Origin: Escallonia rubra | Lineage: Eukaryota; Streptophyta; Magnoliopsida; Escalloniales; Escalloniaceae | Reading direction: 5' to 3' | NCBI GenBank assembly: GCA_033065855.1 | Contig: JAVXUO010000670.1 | Span: forward strand, 1-64,000 | Length of the DNA: 64,000 bases | Translations under genes and position numbers: made by a program | The notes under the pieces: generated by a model | What the model saw: only the letters and a program-made list of their open reading frames with translations | The model's database searches: none | Told to the model about the DNA's origin: nothing | Shown here: piece by piece, positions 1-10,959 of the stretch | How positions within the stretch are numbered: position 1 is the stretch's first letter | How the letters are laid out: each line of letters begins with the position of its first letter

Positions 1-84
1 TCTACTCGGCTTGGCCGAGCAGTGACTTAGGGAATTCTACTCGGCTCGGCCGAGCAGAGGTGTGGCATTTTGCCCTTGTTGAGC

Positions 85-640
85 AGAGGCATGTGGTCCA
101 TTGCGCTCGTCTGCTCGGCAGAGGCTAGGACCAAAGTGGCTCGTCTACTCGTCAAGAGCAGAGGCGTGTGGTCCATTGCGCTCGTCTGCTCGGCAGAGGC
201 TTAGGACCAAAGTAGCTCGTCTACTGGTCAAGACCAGAGGCGTGTGGTCCATTGCGCTCGTCTGCTCGGCAGAGGCTTAGGACCAAAGTAGCTCGTCTAC
301 TCGTCAAGAGCAGAGGCGTGGGGTCCATTACGCTCGTCTGCTCGGCAGAGGCTTAGGACCAAAGTAGCTCGTCTACTCGTCAAGAGCAGAGGCGTGTGGT
401 CCATTGCGCTCGTCTGCTCGGCAGAGGCTAGGACCAAAGTAGCTCGTCTACTCGTCAAGAGCAGAGGCGTGTGGTCCATTGCGCTCGTCTGCTCGGCAGA
501 GGCTAGGACCAAAGTAGCTCGTCTACTCGTCAAGAGCAGAGGCGTGCGGTCCATTGCGCTCGTCTGCTCGGCAGAGGCTTAGGACCAAAGTAGCTCGTCT
601 ACTCGGCAGAGGCTAGAACCAAAGTAGCTCGTCTACTCCT
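85..640. repeat. 75-76 bp tandem array next to the Tat element's 3' LTR side
   Basis: About seven copies of a 75-76 bp unit are seen, each containing GCTCGTCTACTCG, AGAGCAGAGGCGTG and GGTCCATTGCGCTCGTCTG. The unit start GCTCGTCTAC recurs at 139, 215 and 291. Bases 1-84 hold diverged half units (CTCGGCCGAGCAG). Short open frames here exist on both strands only because the unit lacks stops, and they are not genes. Tat-lineage elements are known to carry variable tandem repeats in this position. Confidence 0.9.
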
Positions 641-768
641 CTCTATTGTAGTTACCGTCATGGGGTAAATAGGTAAATTTGCTCATGTTAAATTTTTTTA
701 GATGTATGCCACGTGTCAAGTGACTTGATAGGTCATGAGATCTCATCCATTGGATGGGTCTGTTGTTT

Positions 769-779
769 TCTATATAAGG
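769..779 (+). promoter_or_regulatory. TATA box driving the antisense ORF
   Basis: TCTATATAAGG lies about 180 bp upstream of the plus-strand ATG at 953. It is followed by a pyrimidine-rich leader, and a G-box-like CCACGTGTC lies upstream at about 709. This is a complete small promoter facing opposite to the element's own gag-pol transcript. Confidence 0.6.
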
Positions 780-952
780 AGTGAAACCTTTTACCCACTT
801 CACTACTTGCATCATTTTCTCAGAGAGTGAGGGAGAGAGATCGTCTTGGGGCTTTTGAAGATTTTTAAGTTTTGAGTTTGAAGATCTACTCTCTTTTTTT
901 CAAGTAAGTTTCAAACTTTTTCTTTTGAAATCCTCTGTTTTGATCTGAAATT

Positions 953-2918
953 ATGTCAAATGAAGGTGAGGAACATGTTTCTGAACCTGACCCGCTAGGA
1001 TTTAGGATAGAGCCTACCTTTGATCCCTTATTCTTAGAAAGTGGAGTTCCCTTAATTCCTTTTCAAGAATCGAGGGGTGTGCCTGCTAAGGAGGTGTTAA
1101 CGGAGAACGCCCAATCTCCCAAGCCTTTCGACGCGCACACGCTAAGAAGTAAGCTAAGTAGTTATGATCTGAAGCTTCTACGCGATCGTTGTGAAATTCC
1201 GCCGATTATAAAATTAAGGCTTCCAGACGAGGATGAAGCGGCAAACATGACTACAATTGACGAAATAAGTGTTTACTGGGACATGTTTATCAATGGTTTT
1301 ATAAATCCCATCCACCCCTTCTTTGTTAAGCTTCTAAATGCTTATGGGCTTGCACCCGGCCAACTTTCCCCCCACGCGTGGCGCTTTATGAGTTTCTTCA
1401 TCTACCGATGCCATAAGCTAGGATTAAACCCTAGAGTTAGGGTATTCAGATGGTTCTTTACCATCTGTGCAATCACTAAACAAGTAGGTTGGTATTTTTT
1501 AAGTCGTCGTCCAAAGGCCGAAGCCAACTTGTTTCCACATCCCCCATCATCCAACCATAATTGGAAGGAGAGGTTTTTGTTTGTTAAGCTGCCTAAGTCC
1601 CAAAGGGGCGAGGTCTGTAATGTATGGCTCCCAGAATGTGAGACGAGGGCCTGTAATAGACTGAAAGAAAAGGACTTGTCGGAAACTGACCTTGAGCATA
1701 TTGCGAAGCTTAAGGACGCCGAGCCTTTAGAATTCAGATATCCCTTGAGCAATGCCCAGCTCCGTGAGTGCGGCATCATACTTCCCCTTGAGCCTCAAGA
1801 TTTTGATGAGGAGGAAGAGGAGGGCGAGAATGATCCTGGTAAAGCTCTTATCAAAGCTTATAATTACCTAATATTGATTGGTGTACTTACTTTGTTTCGT
1901 ATGCAGAAAACATGTCGTCGCGCGCACAAGGGGATATTCCATTGTTCAATGCCCAAGGCGTTTTGGGGGAGATCATTCCTGATGAGCTGGCTACCGCTCA
2001 TGGTATTGAGGAGGAAGTACAGGACCTGGATTTTGGAGCTTTGGTTTCTGGGTTGCAGCCGAAGGTGGCACAATCCGAAGACTTTGTTTTGGCTTTGTCT
2101 AGGGTAGACAAGTCACAAGAAGGTACCAAGAAACGAAGAATTTCTGGTAGAGGTGGGAGCAGAGCTACTTCCTCTTCTGTTCGTCCTGACACTCCGCATC
2201 GTCCAGCCTGGGGAGTATCGGTTGATGAGTCTGTCTTCAAATCTCCTCGTACGGCATGGGACTGGTCTAGTCATGCAATCATTCCCATGGACCGCAAGAC
2301 ATTGTCGGGCTACAGCGTCAATGAGACGGCCAATGGCATGGTCTAGCTGATGTCTCAGGCCATGGCACAGGTGCAAACCGGGGCTGAGAAGCTTATTGCC
2401 GCTGACAAAGTATTGGACGAGGAGAAGAAAAATGTTATGATAGAGAACAACTTTTGTCGAGAGGCAGAGAAGAAGGTGGAGGATTTGGCAGGAAGGTGGA
2501 GCAACTAACGACTCAAGTCAATTGCTTCGATGCTGAGAAGTCATCGATTGCTGCTCAGGCCGTGCAGCAGTTCAAGAAGTCTCAGTTTTTCATGGACCTG
2601 CGTTACCGCGACTCAAAAAGGGCACTTGTTCATGGTTACAAGGAGTGCAAGGCAGGCATTTTGAAGGATCATCCTGAGTACGACTTGAGTATCTACGAGC
2701 ATAAATTTACTCGTGAAGCTGCTGCAGAGGATGCTCTTCGGGCTGAAGAAGCCGAACGTAGAGCTGCTGGTCTGCGGGTGCCTAGTTCCTCAGTTAGTCG
2801 TAGTCTGGGTGCTTCGGGGTCAGGATCAGGAACGATCCCAAGGCAATCGGTGCCTATGCCCGAAGGTTCTTCTCATGAGCTGGTGGTGTCGGGAGATGCT
2901 GATGATCAGGATGAGTAG
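953..2918 (+). pseudogene. Antisense ORF of the Tat element (Transposase_28 'putative gypsy-type transposon' family)
   Basis: The plus-strand coding region opens with MSNEGEEHVSEPDPLGF. It then has a conserved globular part with HPFFVKLLNAYGLAPGQL, HAWRFMSFF and WYFLSRRPK, and an acidic stretch. The second half is rich in charged and Ser/Gly residues with coiled-coil character, around GSGSGTIPRQSVP. The globular part matches what databases call the plant putative gypsy-type transposon or Transposase_28 domain; that call rests on recall of the family, not a search. Function is unknown. It lies tail-to-tail with the pol genes, and a homologous ORF sits in the same place in the second Tat element at 36415. 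Treated as a fossil; looks broken, with a few breaks. Confidence 0.75.
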
Positions 2919-3193
2919 ATAGGATTTCTTTGTCTAGTAGAGTAGGCTAGATTTTAAGATTTCCTGTTGTACTGCCTAGGATCCTCGTAACTTTTGAATT
3001 TTAATGCAATCAGGTTTTTATTGACGCAATCAAATTTCATGTATTTTGATTTTTATTCAAATCAAAATATGCCTCTAGAGTCAACTAAAAATTAAGACGA
3101 TCAACTTAAAACATAAACAGACTGAGGCTGAGAGATCAGCTTAAAACATAAACAGAGACTGAGAAGGGATTGCCCCCCTCCCCTTCGGTCTGT

Positions 3194-4640
3194 TTATGGA
3201 TAATATCGCCTTAAATGTATCGCATTCCATGTTCGAGGAATTGCCTTGCCATCCAATTGTTCCAAGTGATAGGCCCCTGGGCCTCCTAATCTCACAACCC
3301 TGTAAGGGCCCTCCCAGTTGGGTGCTAACTTGCCAATGGCTTCGCGCGGGGCTGAAGCTTCTATGCGGCGTAGGACTAAGTCGCCCACTCGGAAAGCCCG
3401 TGGACGAACTCTCTGGTCATAAAACCTGGATACACGATGCTGGTAAGCTGCGAGGCGCATGGCCGCTTGCTCACGGCGTTCATCAAGGAGGTCGAGATTA
3501 GCCCGGAGAGCCTCCTCATTTTGTATCGGGTCATACGATGTAAGCCGAAGAGAGGGTAACCCTACTTCCACATGTATGAGAGCTTCCGTTCCGAAAGACA
3601 GACTGAAGGGGTTTCGCCAGTAGGAGTTCTGGTGGTGGTATTGTAGGCCCAAAGAATTTTGGGTAACTCTTCGACCCACAAACCTTTCGCTCCATCCAGC
3701 CTCTTCTTTATCCCTTGAAGAAGTGTGCAGTTCGTAACTTCAGTTTGTCCATTCGTCAGTGGGTGTGCCACGGAAGTGAAGCGTTGCTTGATCGATAGAT
3801 TAGTGCAAAAACTCCGAAAAGTTGAGTTGTCAAATTGTTTGCCATTATCTGTGACGAGCACCCGTGGAATTCCAAAACGGCAAACAATGGCGCGCCAGAA
3901 AAAGTCTTCACATTTCTTTTCAGTAATCGTGGCCAAGGCTTCTGCTTCTGCCCACTTAGTGAAATAATCAATTGCCATGATTATGAATCGACGCTGAGCC
4001 ATTGCTGCAGGGAAAGGACCCATGATGTCCATTCCCCACATAACAAAAGGTATGCAACAACTCAACGATGACAAGGGGCTTGGTGATTGCCTGGGGATTG
4101 AAGAAAAATGTTGGCAAGCATCACATTTTTTAGTGAAGTCCAAAGCATCACGATGCATTGTCGGCCAATAATACCCATGTCGAAGAACTTTGTGTGCTAA
4201 GGCGCGTCCTCCCAAGTGTTGTCCGCAAATGCCTTCATGAACTTCCCGCATAGCATAATTCGACTCTGTCGGTGTGAGGCAACGGAGGTAAGGAAGTGTG
4301 AAGGAGCACTTGTATAGTACATCGTCCACAACAGCATACCGAGCCGAGCGAAGAATAATGCTCCTGGCTTGCTTCCGGTCGGCAGGTAACGTGCCGTCCT
4401 GAAGGTAGGCCTTGATGGGATCAATCCACGACGGTTCATGCTCGGTTTGCATGACTTCCCTCGTTGCAATACTCGGTTCATGCAGAAGTTCGAGATGAAT
4501 GGTGCGGCCAAAACCAGATGGATCCTGAGAGGCTAACCTTGAAAGTGCATCTGCGGAAGTGTTATCCTCGCGGCGGATTTGTGTGATTTTGAAGAGAGTA
4601 AATATGCAAGCTACTTCTTTGGCTTTAGACAGGTAAGTGG
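3194..4640 (-). pseudogene. Integrase region of the Tat element
   Basis: The minus-strand translation shows the zinc-binding HHCC region (CDACQHF), the catalytic core (WGMDIMGPFP, VTDNGKQFDN, NGQTEVTN) and a C-terminal GPY/F-type module (LAPNWEGPYRVVRLGGPGAYHL) ending near 3194. The order and motifs are those of Ty3/Gypsy integrase. It joins new element copies to chromosomal DNA. Part of a broken fossil element. Confidence 0.85.
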
Positions 4641-4662
4641 CCATCTTAGGATCCTTTGCTTC

Positions 4663-6180
4663 TTACTCTCCTGACATCTGTTTTACAACGAGCGCTGAAT
4701 CGCTGAAAGCATGAAGGGATGCTGCCCGCATGGCGTGAGTGAGGTGCATCCCTGCTATCAAAGCTTCGTACTCAGCTTCATTGTTCGAAGCTTGGAAATC
4801 AAAACGAAGAGCGTACTCAATGATCAGGCCCTCTGGTCCATTAAGAATTAATCCCGCACCACTCCCCTGTGTGTTTGAGGATCCATCCACGAAGAGTGTC
4901 CAAGCGAACGATTCGGGTTGAACGAGCGGTTCTTCATCTTCAATGGGAAAAGTACACTCAACAACGAAGTCAGCCAAGGCTTGTCCCTTAATTGAAGGCC
5001 GTGGTCGATAATGGATGTCAAACTCGCCCAATTCTATCGACCACGGAATGAGACGACCCGAGAGATCAGGCTTGTGCAGTATTCGCCTAAGAGGTTTGTC
5101 GGTGAGCACGACCATTGTGTGAGACTGAAAGTACGGACGAAGCTTCCTTGCGGTGATCAGAAGAGCAAACGCCAATTTTTCTGTATTCAGATATCTCTGT
5201 TCAGCTCCTTGAAGAATCTTGCTCACATAATAGATGGGGAGCTGTCGACCATCTTGCTCTTGAATTAAAACCGCACTGACGACGGATTCTGAAACGGCCA
5301 AATAAAGGAAAAGATCTTCTCCAGGGAGGGGCTTAGAGAGCAGAGGCGGTGACGTAAGATACTCCTTCAATTTGTCGAAGGAGGTTTGACACTCGTCCGT
5401 CCACTCGAAATTTTTGATGTTCTTTAACGCCTTAAAGAATGGCAAGTAATGCTCAGCTGACCTAGAGAGAAACCTGCTGAGGGCAGCTATTCTTCCCGTT
5501 AGGACTTGTATTTCCTTGACTCGTCTGGGAGCAACCATTTCTTGAATTGCTTGGATCTTCTCGGGGTTAGCTTCAATTCCCCTTTCAGAGATCATAAACC
5601 CAAGGAATTTCCCGGACGATACTCCAAAAGCGCATTTGGTAGGGTTGAGGCGCATGCGATACTCACGGAGGAGTGCGAAACACTGTCGTAGATCAGCAAT
5701 GTGATCCTCCGCCTGAAGGCTTTTGACAAGCATGTCGTCGACATAGACCTCCATACCCTTTCCAATGAGGGGTTTGAATATTTTATCGACTAACCGTTGG
5801 TACGTGGCACCAGCATTTTTTAACCCGAAAGGCACGACGTTGTAGCAAAATAAACCTTGATCCGTGATGAAGGCCGTCTTGGCTACGTCGTCTGCATGCA
5901 TGCAGATTTGATTATATCCGAAAAACGCATCCATGAAGCTAAGTAGTTGGTGACCCGACGTAGCGTCGATTAACGTATCGATGCGAGGCAGTGGGTAACT
6001 ATCCTTGGGACATGCCCTGTTCAGATCCGTGTAATCAATGCAGATTCTCCACTTGTTTGCTCCCGCCTTTGGTACCATAACAACATTGGCTATCCACTCA
6101 GGATAGTCAATTTCCTTGATGAAATCAGCTGCCAGGAGCTTATCGATTTCGGCTTTGATTATCGCCTGTCTTCCTGGTGC
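4663..6180 (-). pseudogene. Reverse transcriptase, RNase H and second RNase H of the Tat element
   Basis: Reverse transcriptase motifs are clear: KWRICIDYTDLNRACPKD, FGLKNAGATYQRLVD and the active-site YVDDMLVKS. RNase H follows (PIYYVSKILQGAEQRYLNTE). A second RNase H of the plant/archaeal type comes next (FVDGSSNTQGSGAGLIL, NNEAEYEALIAGM). Two consecutive RNase H domains place this in the Tat lineage. Part of a broken fossil element. Confidence 0.9.
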
Positions 6181-6699
6181 GAAAGGTCACTTCTTTTGTT
6201 TGACGGGTTTGAACGTGGGATCGACCGAAAGCTGGTGAGTGATTACTGACGGATCAATGCCCTGCATGTCCGCAGCACTCCACGCGAAGACGTCCATATT
6301 GGATCGAAGGAAGGAGACTAGCTGATCTCTAACTCTTGGCTCCAGCATTGAACCAATCCTCACTTGTCGCTCGTCATCCCCCTCTCTGATTGGGACAGAA
6401 ACAAGAGCTTCTACAGGCTCTGCGCGTCTCAAAGTCTTTTCATCTCGCTGGTCGTCAATAGAGAGTGTCTCTTCGACCTTGCACGATGCCACGTAACATC
6501 TTCGGGCTAGAATCTGATCTCCTTTCACATAACCAACTCCCATTGGCGTAGGGAACTTCATGATGAGATGGTAAGTTGATGCCACTGCCTGCAGTTTGTT
6601 GAGGCCTGTTCGTCCCAAAATCCCATTGTACGACGATTTAACTTTGACAATAAGGAAATCGAGTGTATGCACCGCCTGACGAGGCATTTCTCCTGCGAC

Positions 6700-8676
6700 G
6701 ACCGTAAGGGAAGCAATCCCTTTTACCGGTGCAGAAGCACCTGTGAAGCCGTACAAATGAGAAGATATTGGCTTTACCCTATCCTCGGAGATCCCCATTT
6801 GATTGAATGCATCATCGAAAAGAATGTCGGCCGAGCTCCCTGTATCGACTAAGATGCGTTTGATTTGGAAAGCATCTATCCTCAAAGTGATGACGAGTGC
6901 ATCATCATGTGGAAGGCTCACTCCCTCAAGGTCTGCATCGTCAAATTCGAGCGAGGTGAGTTCTTTTGCTCGCTTTGCCGATCCTTGTGCAAGATTTACT
7001 TGTCTAGCATAGGCTTTTCGTGAAGAGCTAGATAGGCCGCCGGCGCTGGGTCCTCTAGAGATGGTATGTATAACAGGCAGATTCTTTGGGGGTGCTTCGT
7101 CGGTTCTTCGAGGATTACCTCTTCCCCCAGTCTGCTGCCGATGGTTGTTTTTGACGAACTGCTTAAGATGTCCCCTGGCGATGAGATTTTCTATTTCTCG
7201 CTGAAGCACCTTGCATTCTTCTGTCGTGTGACCGTGATCCTTGTGGAAATGGCAGTATACTTGAGTATCCCTTCTTTCCGCTGGACCTCTCATAGGTTTG
7301 GGCCATTTGAGGATGTTTTGGCCCTTGATTTGGTGAAGAATATGTCCGCGTGTAGTATTAAGAGGAGTAAATGATTTTGAGAGGGGCGCTCGTGGACGCT
7401 TGGGTTCATCCTGATTGTTCCCTTCCGGACGATCACGCCTCTTCTGCCCAGAATGGATCTCTTCTTGTTGTGACGATGTCGAATCCTCCTCTGCCCGAAG
7501 GTACTTCTCCACTCTGTTAAGGAGATCTGACATGTCTGCTGGTGGGCGCTTGTTCAAAGAGAAACGTAGAGGCGTTCCCGGCCTGACTCCCCTAGCCATC
7601 GCTGCAAAGGTTACTCCTGGATCCAAATGATCGATAAGGAGCTTTTCAGTGTTAAAGCGAGCATAGTATGATTTTAGGGATTCCCTTGGTCCCTGAATTA
7701 TACCAAAAAGGGTCGAAGAATTCTTCCTCTGAATGCGACTTGTGAGGAAATTACTTCGGAAGGATTCGGCCAACTGGGCCCAGCAAGAAATGGAACGAGG
7801 AGCTAAGTGTTGGAACCATACGTGTGCGGCTCCTTTTAACGTCACAGGGAAAGCCCGGCACATTATTTGATCAGGAACCAAATGCAGATTCATCCCCGAG
7901 GTAAAGCGGGCTAAGTGTTCCATTGGGTCTCCCTTGCCATCATATGACTCGCACGGAGTCATTTTGAAGTTTGGAGGAGTTGGGAAGAGATCGATCTCTT
8001 CGGAGAATGGCTGTCCAATTATAATTGGAACGTTGGAGTATTGTTCTGCCCGATTACCCCCAGTATTGGGGTAAGAGTGAGCCTCATTATAATTTTCTCG
8101 ACGCTTTCTAGATCTTGGATTTCGCCTTTCGTCGTCAAATTCTTCATCTGTTACCTGGGTCTCATGTTGGTTGTGACTTATTTGTTCCGAGGTCTTTGAA
8201 GTGCCTGGAGGCCTGAGAGGTTCCGACTGTGGAGGCGGATGTTCTATAACAGCTTGCAATTTCTCAATAGATTGTTGCATTGCTCGGATAACGGCCATCA
8301 GGTCGGTTTGGTTATCCATAGATGGAGCGATGTTCACTCCCATTGTGGTGACAGTGGTAATAGGAGGTTCAGATATGCCAGCAGCTTGGAGTGGACGCAG
8401 GACAGTGTTTACGGATGGAGGAGTGAATGTTACCGCCGGTGGTACCACTGCAATAGATGCTGGTGCCGTTACGACAGTTGGTATTATTGCAGGGATTACA
8501 GGTACCGCAGTGGTTCGCGCCATAGTAGTGATGGATGGCGTACTCATAATCTTTTTGCCGCAGTTGGGCGGCTGAGATGCGGAGACCCCACGAATTGGGT
8601 CGCGCATCAGAGGTGAAGATGACCCTGGTGGAGGGGTTCCTCCTAACTGAGCTTGCGGATTAGGATTCTGCGACAT
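6700..8676 (-). pseudogene. Gag and protease region of the Tat element
   Basis: Translation starts MSQNPNPQAQLGG. A low-complexity Ala/Thr/Val/Pro-rich N-terminus precedes the retrotransposon gag domain (MTPCESYDGKGDPMEHLARF, SYYARFNTEKLLIDHLDPGV). A zinc-knuckle-like CHFHKDHGHTTEEC follows, and then an aspartic protease with the active site ILVDTGSSADILF. The coding frame goes on past about 6700 toward reverse transcriptase. Gag packages the element's RNA and the protease cuts the polyprotein. Part of a fossil element. Confidence 0.85.
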
Positions 8677-8696
8677 GATTTACTCACGAATTTCGT

Positions 8697-8714
8697 GTCC
8701 CACGGATGGCGCCA
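8697..8714 (-). other. Primer-binding site of the Tat element
   Basis: On the minus strand, TGGCGCCATCCGTGGGAC lies three bases inside the LTR end. TGGCGCC is the usual start of primer-binding sites in plant Gypsy elements. It fixes the LTR edge at 8718. Confidence 0.7.
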
Positions 8715-8717
8715 AAA

Positions 8718-9119
8718 TGTTGTGGATGAAATCTGGAACACGCTTCCGATGATTCGCAAGTAAGCCTGCGCAGCAAAAACGACACCGGTTACTTCGCCGG
8801 AAGTGTTTCCGGCGGAGACACTCCGATGCTTAAGTCAGTCGATCTGTCTGAATGTGACTATTATTGTTAAACCAGAAAACTTACCTCTTTCTTTGTCTCC
8901 ATTTCCTTTATATAGAGTTCCCAACCAGAGGATAGTTATGTCTCCTTATTAGGGGGTTACCCTAATAAAAGAGATTTATTCCTGATTAACGATCAGTTAA
9001 TCTCTTTTAATGGGCTGTTACCATCATTTATGGAGAAGTGGATTCAATGTATAAGTTATGATTCTTCCGGATGACGACACGTGTCGTCATCTTGGCTCTT
9101 GCTAATTTTATCCATATCA
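8718..9119 (-). repeat. LTR (5' LTR in element sense) of the Tat element
   Basis: On the plus strand it runs from TGTTGTGGATG to TTATCCATATCA, i.e. TG...CA ends, 402 bp. It shares the early motifs CTGGAAC and CCGATGCTTAAGTCAG with the LTR at 35069-35513, and less closely with the solo LTR inside the dioxygenase intron. It contains a 20 bp G-box palindrome at 9071. Confidence 0.8.
9071..9090. promoter_or_regulatory. 20 bp perfect palindrome with G-box core in the LTR
   Basis: ATGACGACACGTGTCGTCAT reads the same on both strands and is centred on CACGTG, the plant G-box/ABRE core bound by bZIP and bHLH factors. It lies in the region that would act as the element's promoter. Confidence 0.55.
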
Positions 9120-9329
9120 GGTTGGAAGTTATTTTCTGGCCAATCATGATTTAACATCTAAGTAATTGTATTTTAAAATTTAACAATTTTAGAAAAATAG
9201 GATTAGAGATTTGGAAGTAAAGAAGACATCACTCGAATCCAAGTATATATAATATTGCTAGAAATCTCTTTTATGGCTATTAGCATAAAAGATAGTTATA
9301 CCCTTCTTTAAAACTCACATGTGTTATTT

Positions 9330-10872
9330 CATTAAGGGCAAAACAACCATTTTGTTTAAAACTCATAACCCTAATATTTATCTCTTTCTCCCCTAGCCTC
9401 CACCACCATATCCTAGCCGTCCCCGCCCCCCACCATCACCGTCCTACACACCATGCTAGCCTTCCATTATCGCCCCACCAACGATGACAGCCCCCCACGG
9501 CCATAGCCCACACCACCGCAACCACTTAAATCACAGCCTGCTCTACCGTAGCTATCCACCACCGCATAGGGATGGCAATAGGGTGGGTCGGATGCAAATT
9601 TTATGGAACTCGTACCCGTCCCGATAGTCCTTATACACGACTCCGCCCTGCCATCGGGTCAAGGGATGTAAATATCATCCCCGATCCGATGCATTCCTCA
9701 AAAAAGCGACCCTACCCCGATGGACTATTTCTGGCAATGTACAACAATGATTTTTATTTGCTTTCAATCAAAATTTTAGAAACAAAAATAAGAAAGAAAA
9801 ATTAACAAAAGTATGCTGAAAAAGAAAACAAGTGAAGAACAAGAACAGGTAAAATTAAGCACCAAAATTTTTTTTCGTTTTGCTGAACCAATCATCTTCC
9901 AATTTACATTATTTACTATTAACAAGTTCCATCCTCCACATCCTCTATTAGAATCAACACCAAAGTGAACAGTGAGTAGCCAAGTCAATTCCACCAGTGC
10001 CACCACATCCCTCTCCCCGGCTGACCCTCAAACCTTCCCACCATACTCCAAGCCATCTTCGAGATCGCCAGCCATGAATAGCAACCCAATGCCAAGCTCG
10101 AGGAGATCTTCTTAACGCTGGTACTTCCGATCTGGCGTAGCATCGCAGCTACGACACGTGGACGAGTAGAGCTAGGGCAACCTTCATCAAAACTAGGAGG
10201 ATGAAAGATTAACTACGGATTGTGTTTGGGATGGTGGCTAGTGGGGAGGTCATTCGTGGATGGGATGATGGGTGCGGGGTAGAGGGAGAGGCAGAGGGGA
10301 AAGGCTGAGCGGCTGAGGACAAAAGAAAGAAGAGAAAGAAGAATGGAAGAAATGTGAGAGGCTGAGCATGTAGCGTTTTTTGACTCTAGTTATATAGTAC
10401 CAAAATGGACGATTGTGATCAAATTTAGGCTTAGGATAAAATAATATGCAGGGCAAGTACGGGTCGGATACCGAGGCGGGTTAGACTAAATACCAAACAT
10501 GGGTTAAAATTTTAAATACCATATCCGCTCAATAACCCGGTCAAAGTAAAAAAAACCCACTCCTATCGGATAGGGGTGAATCAGATATTCGGCGGGTGTG
10601 AATCAAATTGCCATCCCTACAGTCGCAGTAACGAACCACCGGCAGGATCTATCAAATAGCCAGTGGGATTTAAGGACAATTGGGGGGAGGGGGGTTATCT
10701 TAAGCCATCCTTCTTCCTCGCCGCCGTTATCATGCGCCGCAGCTATCACTGTCGTGCATCGTGGTTGCCGTTGCTGCTATGCACTACTGGTGGTGGTGAT
10801 GGTTGGAGATGATAGTGAAATTTTAGGGTTGTTAAAATTAAAACGGATATTACGCATTTACCCTTAATGAAT
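9330..10872. mobile_element. Possible inverted-repeat DNA element, carrier of the hAT-like insertion
   Basis: The left edge TTCATTAAGGGCAAAAC...AACCCTAA is mirrored by TTAGGGTTGTT...TTTACCCTTAATGAA at the right edge, giving an imperfect inverted repeat of roughly 50 bp. The interior is rich in CCACC/GCCGCC runs and has no credible gene. No clean target duplication was found, so the class is open; Mutator-like is the best guess. Confidence 0.35.
9567..10619. mobile_element. hAT-like non-autonomous element
   Basis: A perfect 13 bp terminal inverted repeat, TAGGGATGGCAAT at the left and its complement at the right, bounds 1.05 kb of non-coding DNA. The subterminal parts repeat GGGTCGG/ACCCG-type motifs. 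Flanking octamers CCACCGCA and CAGTCGCA agree at five of eight places, so an 8 bp target duplication is possible but decayed. The terminus resembles plant hAT MITEs. Confidence 0.55.
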
Positions 10873-10908
10873 TAATACATTTGGAAGAGATATAAGGCAA
10901 TAATGGTC

Positions 10909-10957
10909 TTTGTTTTGTCATGCCATAGAAAACTTTTCTATGGCATGACAAAACAAA
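10909..10957. repeat. Short perfect hairpin
   Basis: A 24 bp arm (TTTGTTTTGTCATGCC...AGAAAA) is followed after one base by its exact complement. It may be the collapsed ends of a deleted MITE. Confidence 0.6.
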
Positions 10958-10959
10958 AG

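Larger units (their letters stand above)
1..9119 (-). mobile_element. Tat-lineage Ty3/Gypsy LTR retrotransposon, far LTR outside window
   Basis: In the minus direction the order is LTR (8718-9119), primer-binding site, gag, protease, reverse transcriptase, RNase H, a second RNase H, integrase, an ORF of opposite sense, and a tandem array. The second RNase H downstream of the first, together with the opposite-sense ORF between pol and the 3' LTR, is the established signature of the Tat lineage (Retand/Grande/Ogre relatives). The 3' LTR must lie left of base 1, so no LTR pair is available for dating. The copy is a fossil with a few breaks in its coding regions. The domains are still easy to recognise, so it is not ancient. 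Confidence 0.9.

Noticed and set aside
297-582. Repetitive open frames on both strands in the left tandem array
   Set aside because: They are translations of the 75-76 bp repeat unit; the same peptide recurs with each unit and neither frame has gene context.
85-640. CRISPR-like regular repeats
   Set aside because: The units are contiguous with no unique spacers and the genome is a plant's; it is a tandem array in a retrotransposon.
953-2107. Plus-strand ORF as a host gene
   Set aside because: Its position between integrase and LTR of a Tat element, and a homologue in the same place in a second element, show that it belongs to the retrotransposon.
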